Positions 1 through 13,500 of a DNA stretch of 64,000 nt are shown here, piece after piece (position 1 is the stretch's first letter; each line of letters starts with the position of its first letter). Location of the stretch: NCBI GenBank assembly GCA_950106755.1, contig OX467087.1, positions 12,342,047-12,406,046 of the forward strand, in the 5' to 3' direction. Below the pieces are notes generated by a model. That model saw only the letters and a program-made list of their open reading frames with translations, was not told where the DNA came from and ran no database searches. This DNA comes from Climacium dendroides. Taxonomy: Eukaryota; Streptophyta; Bryopsida; Hypnales; Climaciaceae. The position numbers and the translations under genes are program-made.

Positions 1-3000
1 CAAATTTCTAATGCATTCTAATGTATGTGTATCTTTTACCGTATTCATCATTGCATGTATTTCATTCATCATTCATTAAATTTCTATTGTTTATTTCAGT
101 ATATGCTTATTTACAAAAAAATTATATAAAGATTTTAGTAATTTTTATCTAAAGATTTATTGAAATTCTTGCTCTGCATTCTATCTAATACATAAAAAAT
201 TCTAATGAAATTCTAATGGTGAATGTATAGCATAGTAAGCGCCAACCGCTGGTTACTTTTTAAAATTACTATTTTTCAATGATAAGCATGCCCTAAATTT
301 ATTTATTTTTCCAATGCTGCCAATATCCAAAGTTTCATATTTCAATATAATTAAAACCTCTTTGATATAAATATCATTAATAAAAAATTTACATTTATCT
401 AAAATTAAATATTATCGTTTTATTTTTTATTTATATCCATTGTAAGGATCAAAGTAGGTATATTTATTTATTTATATCCTACACACAAAATGTACTTTCA
501 ATGACTTTTAGTTTTATAATCGACATAAGTCAAAGTTTTATAAAGAGCTTATATTATTCGTATATGTTTTATACACTTAGAATTTTAAAACCTTAGTTTT
601 TAAGTAAAAATAAGAATTACTTTCTTCTGTCTTCCATAAAACAATTTTCCTGTCTTAATTTTTTGATTTTTTTGTTTTTAATCCTATTTTTATATAACTT
701 CTACTTTTACATCCTATGCACAAGATGAAATTTCTTGAACTTTCGAAAACATCTAAGTCATGAATCAAGCTTCATCTAGTCCCATAATACACACTCAACT
801 TCATGGACATAGTCATTGAATCCTAAATTCAATAATAATCACAAAAAAACAAATAAGATAGGAAATCCAATTTGAGACACAATGTAGAAGTCATCCTATT
901 TGTGCCACTATATATCAACAATATACATTTTCAATCTTTACATGTACTCTATTTGTACATAACATATACATATACAATGGTTAAAGACCGCAATCATTCC
1001 CTATCAAATAATTAATTAAAGTTGGCAAATATAATTTGATAGATTCTTTAAAAATAAATCTATTTATTTTCTTTTGTATAAATTTTTTTTTGAGCTTAAA
1101 AATAATATTAGTATGCTTTATACCATTGCTACAGCCAAAATGTAAGTAAATGTAATTTTCTAATCTTTAAAGTCATAAAAACTTTGAAATTCAATAACTT
1201 TCATATTGTAGGTCTAAACACCACAAAACAAAGCCTATGCACCCCTCTTGGCCGAGGGATTTTTGACGATACGAAGTATGCTATTGGGGGACACATGATC
1301 CGAGAGAGCTAACAAAACAAAACAAACAAACAACTTAATCTAATAAATGGATTTCAAAATTTTCAACATTTACTTTTATAAGTATTTTTAGCCGACTTCT
1401 TCACAATGTATAATACAAATTAGTTTTATTGGGCAAATTTTTGGTGAAACTTTATTTGATTTTGCCACTAGCTCTTTTCAACACTAAAAAAAATTGTTTG
1501 AAAAGTAGACAAAATCACTAATCTCTTCTCAAAAACCTTTTAGATTTTCCAATATTTGGATGACATCTACTACCCCGGAGGGTGCATTTAGTTCTACTAC
1601 AACAAACCACATGCAAACAAGTGGTTTCTAATAAACTATAATTTTAATTCAAATTTTGAGCATTGTTTACTAATGACAATAGGATTCTACTCCCAAAATT
1701 TCAAACTCAAATAAAATATGGAATGATTTATAGAAGAGGTTAAAATGCACTAAAATGGCATGTTTTTTTAACTCAAATATTTTTAGAGAACTCATTTAGA
1801 TGACCATTGCATCAATATTCAACTCAAAATGAGCTTTCAATAGAGAGTTATTTTTAGGAATTTTTTATTCATTTTTTAGACAAATTTTTCTTATAGAATA
1901 TAGAGATGTGAAAGTTATTTTTCAGTTCTATAGTGTATCTTTTAACTTCAAAAATTTGTAACTAATTATTATTAACAAATCAAAATATCAATAAATCAAA
2001 ACATAAACTTTCAAAGTAGAAAAATCTATTCATTTTTTTTTCATTTAATTTTATTTAAAATTCAAAAAGCATATAGGGGTCCAAAGTTTTTGTTTGCATG
2101 CTAACATCAAAAAAAGGAGGAGTGCACCCTCTGAGTCTACTAATAATAGATAATTTTGTAAATGAATCTACAATGTACAATTTACATTTACCAAGACATT
2201 TATAATCTACAATCTACAATTTTGATAATGTACATATGTGGATCATGACTCTAATCCTTTTTCCTTACTTGCTTACATTCCAAGGTATAAGTCTGTCTAC
2301 CTCCAAATAAACCCCCCAAAATTGTCTAGTAGTAATTTCAAAGGGGCACAAATTGTCACATGATAGAAATAAATTAAGGTCTATTATAATGTTTAGGAAT
2401 AACTACTAGTTAGTTCATTGCTAGCTATTGCCTTTGGAAAAATAATTATGATTGAATTGTGAAAATGGAGGATCTAAAATCAAACAAAATATTGATAGAA
2501 CTAGCAATCAATTGGTATGCAAAAATGATTGGTTGGATATATAGTTGATGCTTTCATGAACTTATTAGATTTTAACCAATGGCCAATTTAAATCCAAGAC
2601 TAATATCAAGGAATAGGGAGGTGGATGTGTGCTTTAGTAGGATGGTTGAACAGGCATTAATTTTGAGATTGAAGGGCATTGAAGGCTTGAGATGGTGATC
2701 ATAAGTTGCTCCCTATCCTATTCTTGCTCTTGTTATAACTTTGAAGTCATGGGTTGTAGGTAATCCTAAATCCTACTCCTACCCATTGTTTTGTCTCTCA
2801 CTCTCTTTAGAATTCCTTTCTATACTCACCCCTATGCAATCTTCTACCCTACTATGTTGCTGCATATTTGGATGGGTGTAGGGTGCCTCTCTTCCAACTT
2901 CCAAGCCTATAAAAAATACTTATTACTCTTTAATTTTCATTTTTAGTTTGGTGTTTGTGAATGTATTTGAAATAGCAAAACATAATACATCTATGTGTAA

Positions 3001-5180
3001 TATGCTCTTTAAGATTGGAATTAGTAGAAAGATTGTGGGCTTGGAATTTTCTATGCCTAAGGTAGGAGGTTCGTAAACCAACTAGGTTCTAAATGCATCT
3101 TCTATCTAGAAATGAGTGACATGTTCATTTAGATATTTATTATCATGTTGCCTCAAAAACTCCATCATTAGTTGATTTTAAAAACTTGTTGTTCTATATT
3201 TATGAAAATATTGGTAAAACTAGCATAGATCTAAAGGATTGAAAAATAGCACTTACTTCTCTCTAGGTTTCAATTTAATTAGTGTAATTCTAAATTCTAT
3301 TATTTTTATTGTGGCTTCATTTAATTTATTTTCATTGCACTTCAAATGGGATCCACTGTTTGCAAATTAAATCTTTTATTCATCAATATGGAACCATATT
3401 TACATACATTAATAGTTGGTCTTTTTGCTTGATCGATTGCAATCACCAAGTTGATTTCATGTGGATTCACCTTCAACAAGGCCTTTTGAGTGTGGAAAGT
3501 TTTTCAAGGATTATTTTATTGATCTTTGATTAAATTTCTTTAATATCGTTTGACTACATCTTGGAAAGAATGCTCAAAATAAAAATGCAAACAAAAAAAG
3601 GTTCTTCTCTATTCCAATGGAAGTTATATGAATGATGGATCAATAGTTTAGAATTTTTTAAAATTTCAGTAAAATTTCAAATGAATGGTTGAAAAGTATT
3701 AATAAACAAATGATTTTCAATAGAAATCAAATTAGAATTCTAATAGCAAGAGTTCTTTTATTATTGTAGAATTATGAGAAGACCCTTGAAACCTTTAAAA
3801 ATCCAAAGATACCAATAAAGAGAGATTTTTTGAAGATTCCCCCAAAGATTCCAATCTAATATACACAATATAGTTTAGGAGCAATTTTTTGGCTAAAAAT
3901 AAATTGAATCCATTTATAGCAATCATATGATTTTATTTGTTCTAATTTTTTGGATAGAAATGTCGGTCTATAAAATCTTTTCCTTATTAAATTCATTAAA
4001 ATGATTTGACTATTTTACTAGTAGAAAATATAGTCCAAAGCAATGCAATCTAGAAGAAGATGAGAGTTCAAGTCAACACAAAGATTTGAATATCATTTGA
4101 AATTTCTAAATTAGTATTTATTTGAATACAATTTGTAATTGAGTTTCATTTTACATTTGTATTTTTTCCACATCCATTCATTAAATTTTCACAAAACTGG
4201 ATTTATTCTATTAAAAAAGGCTAAAAAATAATGTATTGCAAAACATTTTTATTTGGTGAGAGTTAATACAACACTATAATATTTCACTAATTTAGAATAG
4301 TGAATTTGGTAATTGTATCACATCTATTAATAAATAATACAATTTAGATTTTAAGTTTTATAGAGTTTGTCATCTAAAACAATTTAATAGTCTTTGTGTC
4401 ACTTTCTCCATTGAAACAAAATAGTATTACTTTTCAAATTTTTTTGTTCAAATTACCACCTGGAGTAAATATTTTCCTATATTTATAACATCAATTTAAC
4501 TCCAAAAGGTCCCTTCACATCTGAAATATAGTACTCCTTGGTCAAACTTGATTGTATTTTTTAAACTATCCATTTTTACATTGATCTAATCTTAAGAAGT
4601 GAAGACAACAACTAAAGTTATGTCTCTACTCTGATTCAAAATTTTGAAGAAATCCAAACATTCAATGAATTATTGCAATCCCAATATATAGAGAGAGAAG
4701 TATGAATAAAATTTGATGAATATTTATTAATTTATAATTTTTCTTTAGCAATTTTGAAAATATTTTCTATGATTTAAAGTTGATAGAAATGAAATAGTCT
4801 TCATTATTATTAATTATTTTTATTTTTATTTATATAATAGTACATATAATTTTTGGAGAAATGGACCTATTCAACTAATTTGTTAAAAAATTATGATCGC
4901 TTTGGTAGTCCATTATCAAAACCCAAATGGTGAATATTCATCTTTCCAAGAAGATTATGTATTTGGTAACTGGTTGAGTCACAAAATAATAAGTTGGTAA
5001 TTGGACATTACCCCTATCTTGCAAACTTATTTAAGAATGTTAAATCCTAAAGATCTTTATCTCTCAAAAAGTGAATGGACGATGGAATTATGACTATAAA
5101 CTATCTTCATAGATCTTTCCAACAACCTTGTTGTTTATGATGTTTATAAAATGACAAGAGGGTTATAGACAACTTTTCTT
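1..5180. other. AT-rich intergenic stretch, no gene recognised
   Basis: No reading frame here resembles a known protein, and open frames are short and stop-rich. Poly-A/T runs are common. Two places stand out from the background. At about 1231-1310 there is a locally GC-richer patch. At about 1577 and 2117-2127 the 9-base motif GAGGGTGCA and its reverse complement flank roughly 550 bases, which could be the ends of a degraded short transposon; this is weak. Otherwise nothing is seen. Confidence 0.6.
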
Positions 5181-5187
5181 TTTTGAA

Positions 5188-6150
5188 TCACCACATGGCA
5201 AAATTGCACCACATTAACCCCAAAATGACAAAGAGGACAGAAAGTGTCCTCACACAATTTGAAGTCCAGTTCAAAGTGTTGTAAATTTTGCATCTAAAGT
5301 CCAAATTCAATAAAACTTGTTGGAAAAGTTGTGTTCTCCCCTCTAGTTTGTGTGGCAAATATTTTAGATCAATCCAAGATGTATTGAGTTTTGGGGGGGC
5401 CAATTGAAGTTCACAGTTTCAATTTGAGTTAACCAAAGTGCATTTAGGGCTGCAACTTCGGGGGCTTGGATCTCTTTCATAAAACATTCATTTTCAATAA
5501 AATTTGTTAGATTTTGTTCCCCTTGAAGTCTAGTTGTTGTGGTAAAATTTTCCTGTCAATCCAAGTTGTTGTGAATGTTTGGAAGCAATTCGAAGTTCAA
5601 CATCCTGGCATTTGGGGAGTAGAGTGAACTTTGGTGGCCTATTTCTTCTTCATACAAAGTCCATTTTCAATAATGTTTTTTGGAAAAGTTGCACATACTA
5701 GTCAAGTTTGTGAGGCAAAAATCTCATGTCAATCCAAGAAGTAATGAGTGAGTGAGAAGCATTCTAGGAGGAGGAGGTTCAACCTTAGATGTGTTTTTTG
5801 CAATTTTTCTTGCTGTTTTTTGACACAATGAGTCGATTGAATGAAAAAAAAATTCACCAATGTGTTTGTATACTAGTTTTGAATCATTTTATAGTGTAAA
5901 GTTTTTTCATTTGAGTAGGTTTAGAAAACAAATTTCACCTCCAAATGTGTTTTTGGGAAAATTTCAGCATCTATTTTGACACTAAAATATTATGATCTTG
6001 CAATCTATATGGCCAAATGACTTCAACTTTTGTACATATCATCTAAAACATATACACTACAAGATTGTACGGTTGAGATTTGTATAACTTGAAGATATCT
6101 AGACCTATAGAGCTTCAAAAGCAATAATGTTTTTGAACCTTGGATATCAA
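5188..6150. repeat. Dispersed repeat R1, copy 1 (about 1 kb)
   Basis: This stretch shares an ordered series of phrases with 15540-16580 in the same orientation. Shared pieces include the group around GTTGTAAATTTTGCATCT, the repeated TCAATCCAAGA and a distal block around CTTGCAATCTATATGGCC. The copies are clearly diverged by substitutions and small indels. The unit also has internal periodicity: the TCAATCCAAG block recurs about every 180-200 bases. No coding capacity is seen. It is probably a relic of a non-coding transposon or of the non-coding part of a retroelement. Confidence 0.7.
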
Positions 6151-7394
6151 ATGTCACTTTGGGGTTAATACAAATCTCCACTTTTGGTGCACACAAAATG
6201 TTTTTTTTTGCATTTTTGCATTTTGAAAAAGGATAAGTTTGAAATAACCATATTTAGATGAAAATTTGCATGAAAATAACTGAAAAATGACTATTTGTTT
6301 ACAAAATGGATGAATATTGAAATACATTGCTTCATTGCTTCATTGCTTCATCAAAATAACAACTTTTAACAGATTTGCTATTCAATAGGTGGGTATGAAT
6401 GTTTTGAAGAGTTTAGTATTGGAGCCATGTAAAATGGATTTTGTACATCCAACCATGTTGAAATAACATTTTCACTAAATTTTTAAGAATGTGACAAGAG
6501 ATGTCACTTTGTATTTAATGATGTTTGCTAAATCAATTATTCATGTAGGAGATGGAAAAAAACCAAAACCCCTACAAAATGAAGATCTTATTGTTAAGTT
6601 CTTTTCATGTTATTTTACCTAAATAGCCCCAAATCCACCACCCCTCTCTACTTGGATATTATATTGAAAACATTGGATTCAATGCAACAAATATATTATT
6701 GCTTTTTGGTTTGTGTATAATTAGAGATTGATATTCCTATTGTTGGACTTGTAGAAATCTACATATTTGAAGGCAAGGATATCCAGATTTGAATTTTGGA
6801 CAATTGAATTAGACCACACTAGAAACAATCTAAAAACGTAAAGCCCTTGAAATTTTATGCCATTCATTTTGAGGGCACTTCACATTGCAAGAAGCTCTTG
6901 AAATCATTACAATATAAATTTTGGGCAAGCGAATGCAAGATGAGGGGACATGAGACCCATCTTACAAATGACTATGTTCATAATTTGAACCTTTGATTTT
7001 AATGTTCAAATTGTATACTTGTAAGAGCTCAAAATTCATAGAAAACTTTGATAAAATGAATTGCCTACCTTTGCTATCTATAGCTATTGGTTATGATTTT
7101 TATTTTTTCAATGTACCAATTGTCCATTCATCAATGTACTAACAATTAACATAGTACATGTGGATACTTTAGTGCATTGTAGAATTTGAACTTCCAACTT
7201 CATAACTAATCCCATGAAGGTCCAAAAACAATAGAAGATATTCATAATTGAGGGACCTTTCTCTAAATTCTTTGAAAATATCATCTTGGCAAGTACATAG
7301 TGGTTACTTGGTATTCAAGTTTAACAAATTTGTTGAAGAACGTTACTCGACCTTTGGACAATGAAAACTTCCTTGAACTTGTTAGTAAAATGCA
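6151..7394. other. AT-rich intergenic stretch, nothing recognised
   Basis: No gene, RNA or element could be supported. A short CTTCATTG tandem occurs near 6330-6350. Confidence 0.5.
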
Positions 7395-7685
7395 CATGCA
7401 TCACAAAGTTTATACCTTACGGTTTGACAACAATTATCATGTAGTTATTGTTGTTTTATGGGTTTGCACGTTAATCACATTGTTATCGCATCATCATGGT
7501 GCATTGCTTCGCATCGTTATCGCATTGTTACAATTCATTACTTGTAATTGCACCGTAACGATGCGAAGCAATGCACCGTAATGATGCGATAACAATGTGA
7601 TTAACGTACGAACCCATGAAACAACGATAATTACACGATAATTGTTACCAAACTGAAAGGTATAAACTTTGTGATGATATGCTCA
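7395..7685. repeat. Large imperfect hairpin (foldback MITE-like), arms about 130 bp
   Basis: The left arm begins near 7400 with ATCACAAAGTTTATACCTT. The right arm ends near 7676 with its reverse complement, AAGGTATAAACTTTGTGAT. Between them nearly the whole length pairs, including the central GGTGCATTGCTTCGCATCGT on the left and its complement on the right. The turn lies near 7540. Arm identity by eye is high, with scattered mismatches. It encodes nothing convincing; the open frame through it is a by-product. It could be a foldback or MITE element, or a source of hairpin-derived small RNA. Confidence 0.8.
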
Positions 7686-7983
7686 TTTCCATTGGCTCAC
7701 CAAGGGTCTTTTGACCAGACTACACCAAAATTTCATTAAAAGTAGTCACAATTAACTTTGAATGCGTGTTTGTTGATTGGTTAAATGGAGGGGGTCACTA
7801 TGGTCTTGAAGAATGGAACACAACACTCACTCTAATGGAGCCTACTTGGATGTCTAAAGAGGATTGACCTCCCTCTAAAGATAAATGTAAAAATTGCCCT
7901 TATCTTTAGCCACATTTATCCCACAACTAATTTGGATCCCCTAATTGCAAATATGAATTGATCATGGAATTTGTGCCCTTTTA

Positions 7984-8505
7984 AGGTTAATTCCATAAAG
8001 ACACTTCAAACCACAATGATCCGATGGATGACTTCACTTTTGACTGTAGAAAAAGTGAATATACATGTTGGTCTAATTAGAGAGTTTTGGTGACTACTTT
8101 GGTCATAGGGTCTACGTCCTTACAAAGTTAACCCTATAAAAACGCTACAAACCACAATGATCTATGGATGATTGTAGAAAAAATGAATGTATCTATTGGT
8201 TCAATAATCGAAGAGTTTTGGTGACTACCATGGCCGTGGGGCTACATCCTTATGAGATTAACCCTTAAATGACAAGCTGGTCACTATGGAAATCATTTGT
8301 TTGTTTGGGTAATGTGTGAATTGTTGGCTTAAAAAAAGTGAAAAAGCACTCATTGGGAGACAAACTATTGTAGAAGACGTTCCTTTTTCCCACAAAATTA
8401 GGAGAATGAATAGTTGCAATTTTGTCCTGCATGGAATGGAGAGATTTTTTGTCATTCATCGGCCAAAAAACGTCCTCGATGTTGTTTAAGGGTTAACTTC
8501 GATGC
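7984..8505. repeat. Dispersed repeat R2, copy A (two left arms plus core)
   Basis: Two tandem units of about 140 bases (7984-8124 and 8125-8262), each containing AACCACAATGATC and GAGTTTTGGTGACTAC, are followed by a core at 8262-8505 containing GAATAGTTGCAATTTTGTCC. The core recurs at 23640-23930 and 50860-51090 in the same orientation. The tandem units are reverse-complement relatives of sequence found to the right of the core in the other two copies. The parent element therefore probably had inverted arms of about 120 bases around a non-coding core. Confidence 0.65.
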
Positions 8506-8612
8506 CAATTGCATTTGTTATGCCAAGAAAAAATTCACTCACAAATGAAGTCTCATGAAGTCCAACTCCCAAAATTGAGAATCATTTTGGTCAATAGTAC
8601 ATCCTCAGCCTT

Positions 8613-10570
8613 GTGACTGTTGTGAGTCTTGCTTTTTTTCGGAATATCGCCCTTCATGGCCCCACTGCTCACTTTTCACGTCACGTCTTCCACGAAGGCC
8701 GCGTCCGTAGCCCTCGCCATAGCCCTCGCCCTCGCCATAGCCCTCGCCCTCGCCATAGCCATAGCCAGGCTTCTTCTTTCCGAGGTGCTTCCATTATTGT
8801 GCAGCCCCCGCCCATTCCTTCCCCCTGAATGAGCTCAGAGACCGCGCACTTCCAGGTTTCGCAACTGACAAGTAAGTTTCCCGAGCACGAAGCTTCGTCT
8901 GGAAAATTTGTGTTGGCTTGGTGCACAATTCTTGTAAACGATTCGTAGTTCCCCAATTTTTTTTCCTGTCATTGCTAGGATTCTTTGAAGCTCCCTCATT
9001 CACACTCCCGTCTTGGGGGAAATGAAGAACCCAACCTAATACCGACACGACACCTTGGGGGAGTTTCATGGAATGTTGAGTGGCGTCTTGGCAGAGGGGG
9101 GTGGGGGGATCGAAATAAAGGGGTTGGAACTTGGATCTCTCCGCTTTTGTGGATGGGAGCCAGGGTTTCATGGCGCCGAGCGCACGGTGGGGTGCCCAGG
9201 GGTGAAGTGCAAGTTAGGAAGGGGGCAGCGGGGGTTGTTGAAAGTACTGTAAGTGGGCTTCGCTGTTTTGGTTGTTTGGGGAGTTGGGGTATTGAGGTTC
9301 TATAGAAGAGATTTTTGTGACATTTGAGGTGCAGGTCGTGGGAAGCTTGTGCAGTTGGGGTTTGCGGGTCGCGGGGGCTGGTGTTATATTGTAAGGCGAC
9401 TTGCTGTTTGGTTGTTTTGGGTTGGGGTTTTGAGGTCCTAGAGATTCTACAGAGGAGATTGTGACATTCGAGGTGCAATTCGTGGGAAGCTTGTGCAGTT
9501 GGGGGTTGTACTGAGGAAGCTGTAGGGTGGGTTGCGGAAGTGGCTGGGGTTGTGAGTTTCAGTGTAGGGGTTTCATGGGAAGGGGGAAGTGAGAATTGGG
9601 GTTTGGGGCGGCTGGGACGGGATTCCTCCAGAGGGGGGTTGAGTTTGGCTGCAGCTTTGAGTGAAGATTTTGGTGAAGTAGGGGTCGTGACTTGAAGTCT
9701 CTTACTTTGGGGTCCTAAACTAGAGGGTATGTGTTTTTGTTGTGGGGGTTGAAGGCCATGACTGCTTTCACAATTTTTATGATGGAGTGAAGAGGATTGG
9801 GAAAAAGAATTTTGTTTTTGACCCTTATGGGTCATTCAAATGGCTAGTTTATTCGAATTATGTGGTTGCTGCGCGAAAGTGGAGTGGGAAGTGACAGAAT
9901 GAACTCTGAATTGCACCATGTTTCTGCAAGTCGTTTTCTTATTTTTCGGAGCAGATTTATGGGCAGGTCTGGCTCTAGCTTGGCTTGGAAAAGAAGCCAC
10001 CATTTAGAATCTAGAATCCACATAGATAGTATTTTTTCTGGTATGCACCTATGGGCTCTTTAATTCTAGCTAGTTCAGGTAGACAAGGTGAATCTGCTGG
10101 GTTTGTGAACGAAACCATGTTCATGGAAGGGTATGCTGGTTTAGATATTGATAGTCTTTCAAGGATCGCTCTAGGCACCGGTTGTTTTATCTTTGAAGTT
10201 TTAGTTTTACTTGGACAAATTATGACTGTTTGGGGGGGTCTAAAGTAAGGTCTCAGAAATTGCGTTCTCACAGTCTAGTGGTTTGTCGTCATTGTTTTTG
10301 GTTGCAGAACGTCCTTTTGAAGAAAGGCAAGCTGAAACGTTAGCTCCTTTTTTAGGTGTCCTTAAAGCTGAGCACTAAGGAGAACGTCGTGGAGCAGAGT
10401 TTTAGATTAGAACAGAATCACACATACTAGTACATGTAGGTGGCAGGATTTTTGCAACAAGTGGAATTGGGTGGAACGAACCATGAGCTCTATGCAACAG
10501 AAACCTTTCAATCGGAGCTTAGGAATACGTTTTAGTTTGTGCTGAACCTCTTGTCGTAGTGATTTTAGCC
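8613..10570 (+). promoter_or_regulatory. Long GC-rich leader/promoter region of the GRAS gene
   Basis: Composition changes abruptly from AT-rich to GC-rich at about 8640. From 9000 to 9650 the plus strand is strongly G/T-biased. 8698-8765 carries an 18-base tandem repeat built on GCCCTCGCCATA. A possible non-coding first exon would end at the donor near 8871 (ACAAGTAAGT), with an acceptor near 10305 (TTGGTTGCAG) just before the coding exon; a 5' UTR intron is common in this GRAS subfamily. 9250-9365 and 9391-9510 are an imperfect direct duplication, and 9598-9621 has four G-runs fitting a G-quadruplex pattern. The transcription start is not visible. Confidence 0.45.
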
Positions 10571-13500
10571 ATGGCTGGAAGTAAGCATGGGAGATCCGGG
10601 GGCTCAGGAGGGTCAGGAGGGGAGGCGTCACCCCTGGAAACACAGCTTCAGCAAGCATGGCTGCAGACGCAGATGCCCAAAGCTTCTAAACGGAGCTTTG
10701 TCTCGGTTTCGTCTAACAATAGCAGCAACAGCAACCACCACCACCACCACCACCACCAAAGTCCGCCGTCTCTGGGGGCTGAAAGTCAGAAACCTTCAGC
10801 CTTTTCTGCATTGAAATCCTTATCATCTCTCTTCCCAGAGCTTGCCAATGTACCGGAGGAGAAGAAGGCCATGATATCCTCTGTTTTCGAGGAGAACGAG
10901 CACCCAGTTCCCATGCCTGCCTTCATCCGTGAGAAAAAAGTTCAAGCTCTGAAAACATTGTTTGTTGACAGCAATTTCGTTTCAGCTAAAGAGGCGAAGA
11001 CACATCGGTCCTTATCAGCTAGTGTGGCTCAGCAGTCGAGCGGCTCCTTAGATCTTTCTGAAATTTGTCCCCTTTCTTCCTCCTTCAGCTTCTCAGGCTC
11101 TCGTACTACACCAGGAACCCCCGGGGAGGAGCTCACGTATCCCCCTTTCGATTCGACTGCTCCATACGATGATATCAAGACGGTGACCGAGGTCGAGGTG
11201 CAGCAAGAGAAGAAGCCGCTGTTTTCTTACATAACGGAAATGCTGATGGACGAGAAACTGGAGGAGAAGAAGTGTATGTTTGTGGAAATGACTGCTTATC
11301 AGGCTATGGCGAAAGAACTCGGGGATCTGATCTCTGGCGACTCTCCTCCCGTGTCGTATGATCCCTCGGTTCCGGGGTCTTCGTCATACGACTCATTTCC
11401 AATACCAGGCGAAAGTGAATTTTATGGTGAAGAAGATCACGCTGGGGTCGACTCCTGGATTGATGAAATTTTAGGTGGTCCACCGCCTGCCGAGCTTAGG
11501 GATAGCCCCGGGTCGAAATCTGAGCTTGGTAACCAATGTGAACCTGAAGGGTTTTGTACTCATACAGATTCGCAGTTTTGTGGCAGTGCTTGGAAAGATG
11601 CAGATTCGGAAGCTGCAGAATGCCAAAGCTCACATTCATACTTGAACTCCCGCCCATTTGACGCTGCTCATGGAATGGGACGCAACGTGGATCTCAAGCC
11701 TTTGGCACCGTCGTCAAGCAGCAATGGAGAACATCAAGCGCCTGTTGACTTGATCAACCTTCTCATCAGGTCTTCTTTGCTGGTGTCCCCCAATTATGCA
11801 TTTTTTAAAGCTTTGGATATCCTGAGTGGTTGCTGGTTCTATTGTGATGTTTAGGGCTTTCTACGTTTCTGCCCACTTGAGGTTTTGCAAGTGGAAGTTG
11901 AACATAGTGTTAGGTTATGTTTGGTTATTTTGGTTATGAGCTTGTTACTGTCTTTTTCAATCTTGAGTCCATGTGACGGCTAAATGGTTTTTGCAATCAA
12001 CTCTTGCCATCAGATGTGCGCAAGCTGTGGAGCAATCTGACTTTGGCCTTGCCAATGAATTAATTAATGAGCTGCGGCAACATTCATCAGCGTATGGAAA
12101 TGGACACCAGCGCATGGCCCACTACGTCATGGAAGCTTTGGTTGGTTTTCTTTGCTGCTGAGGCTATTTAAGCCATTTTGATACCTCTTTTTGGTGGGGC
12201 TTGTAATGTGGCCTCTAGTTTATGGAGAAATGTTGTGGAACCTTTTCTTGTTGATGCTTGGAGTACACAGTATTGAAGCTTTTTTCAGAGTTATTTATTG
12301 TTGAGGTGCACTTCTGTAGTGTGTTTTAGTTTCTAAAGGAAGTTGGTTCGTGTATTTTTCTTAGGTTGCCAGAATGTCTGGAACTGGTGGACAGCTGTAC
12401 ACAGCTTTATCTAATAAACGGCCTTCCGAAGCGCAAATGTTGAAGGCGCAAATGCTGTTTTGTGAACATCTCCCATTCATCCAAGTGCCGCATGTGTTTG
12501 CTAATCACGCAATTATGGATGCCTTCAAGGGTGCTTCTCGAGTTCACGTGATTGATTATGGCATCCTCTATGGAGTACAGTGGCCATGCCTTCTCTGGCA
12601 GCTTTCCCAACGCCCTGGGGGACCACCTCACCTTCGTCTTACAGGTATGACGGATTCCAGTTCTGATCCCAAATGGCCAAATGTGTTCGGTTCCATGTCT
12701 ATAGGGCTGAAAATGAATCATTGAGCAAGCTTTAAGAAAGGTTATACAATGTACCACTAGAGAGATGAATTCAGGTCCTGCATTTATGAACGATAGTAAT
12801 ATGCATTGAAAGTTACTATTAAGTTCCAGAGTGGGCTTTCTATTTCTAGATTGAGCACGCAGGGGTTAATACAATTGGTATAAATTGGAAAATTGTCGGT
12901 ACTTATTCATTGTGGAATATGTTCCAGGTATTGACCGACCTCAACCTGGGTTCAGGCCCTCAGCTAGAATTCAGGACACTGGACGACGCTTGGCCAGGCT
13001 TGCGCAGGATATAGGAGTGCCCTTCGAGTTCCATGCCATTGCTGAGAAATGGGAGGCCATCACCCCTGCCCATTTTTTCCTGAGAGAAGATGAAGTCCTG
13101 GCAGTGAATTGCATGTTCAGGTTCCGCCATCTTTTGGACGAGTCGGTGACAGCAGCCAGTCCACGCAATTTGGTCTTGAGCAGGATAAAGAGTTTGAACC
13201 CCAAGGTATTATTATTCTCTCTACCCCTTTCATGTTCCTTAGACCAGACTCTATGGGATTCACGACGGTGAAGATTCTCTTGTTAATGTTGTCTAAAAGC
13301 GCCCCACACAGTGTAAGTTCACTGAAAACCCTGTTATTATAGAGAACACGTGAAAATGACAACCAAATTTACTAAATTGAGTGGCGTAGCGCACGTTGAC
13401 TGACATTCAATTTAATTCTACTGAGATCACTGTTAAAGATGAGGCACCCTTGTGACGCATTTCAATGTGCAGATATTCGTTCAAGGCGTGGTGAACGCTG

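Noticed and set aside
7300..7581. 93-codon plus-strand frame
   Set aside because: Most of it lies in the left arm and turn of the large hairpin, and it has no protein resemblance.
8996..9835. 279-codon open frame on the minus strand, Pro/Ser/Thr-rich
   Set aside because: It is antisense to the G/T-skewed GRAS leader. Its Pro/Thr/Ser/Gln richness is what C/A-rich DNA yields without selection, the internal repeat reflects the DNA duplication, and no family resemblance is seen.
10051..10248. 65-codon plus-strand frame just upstream of the GRAS coding exon
   Set aside because: It could be an upstream exon, but no family motif or convincing splice link to 10571 was found. More likely it is leader or intron sequence.
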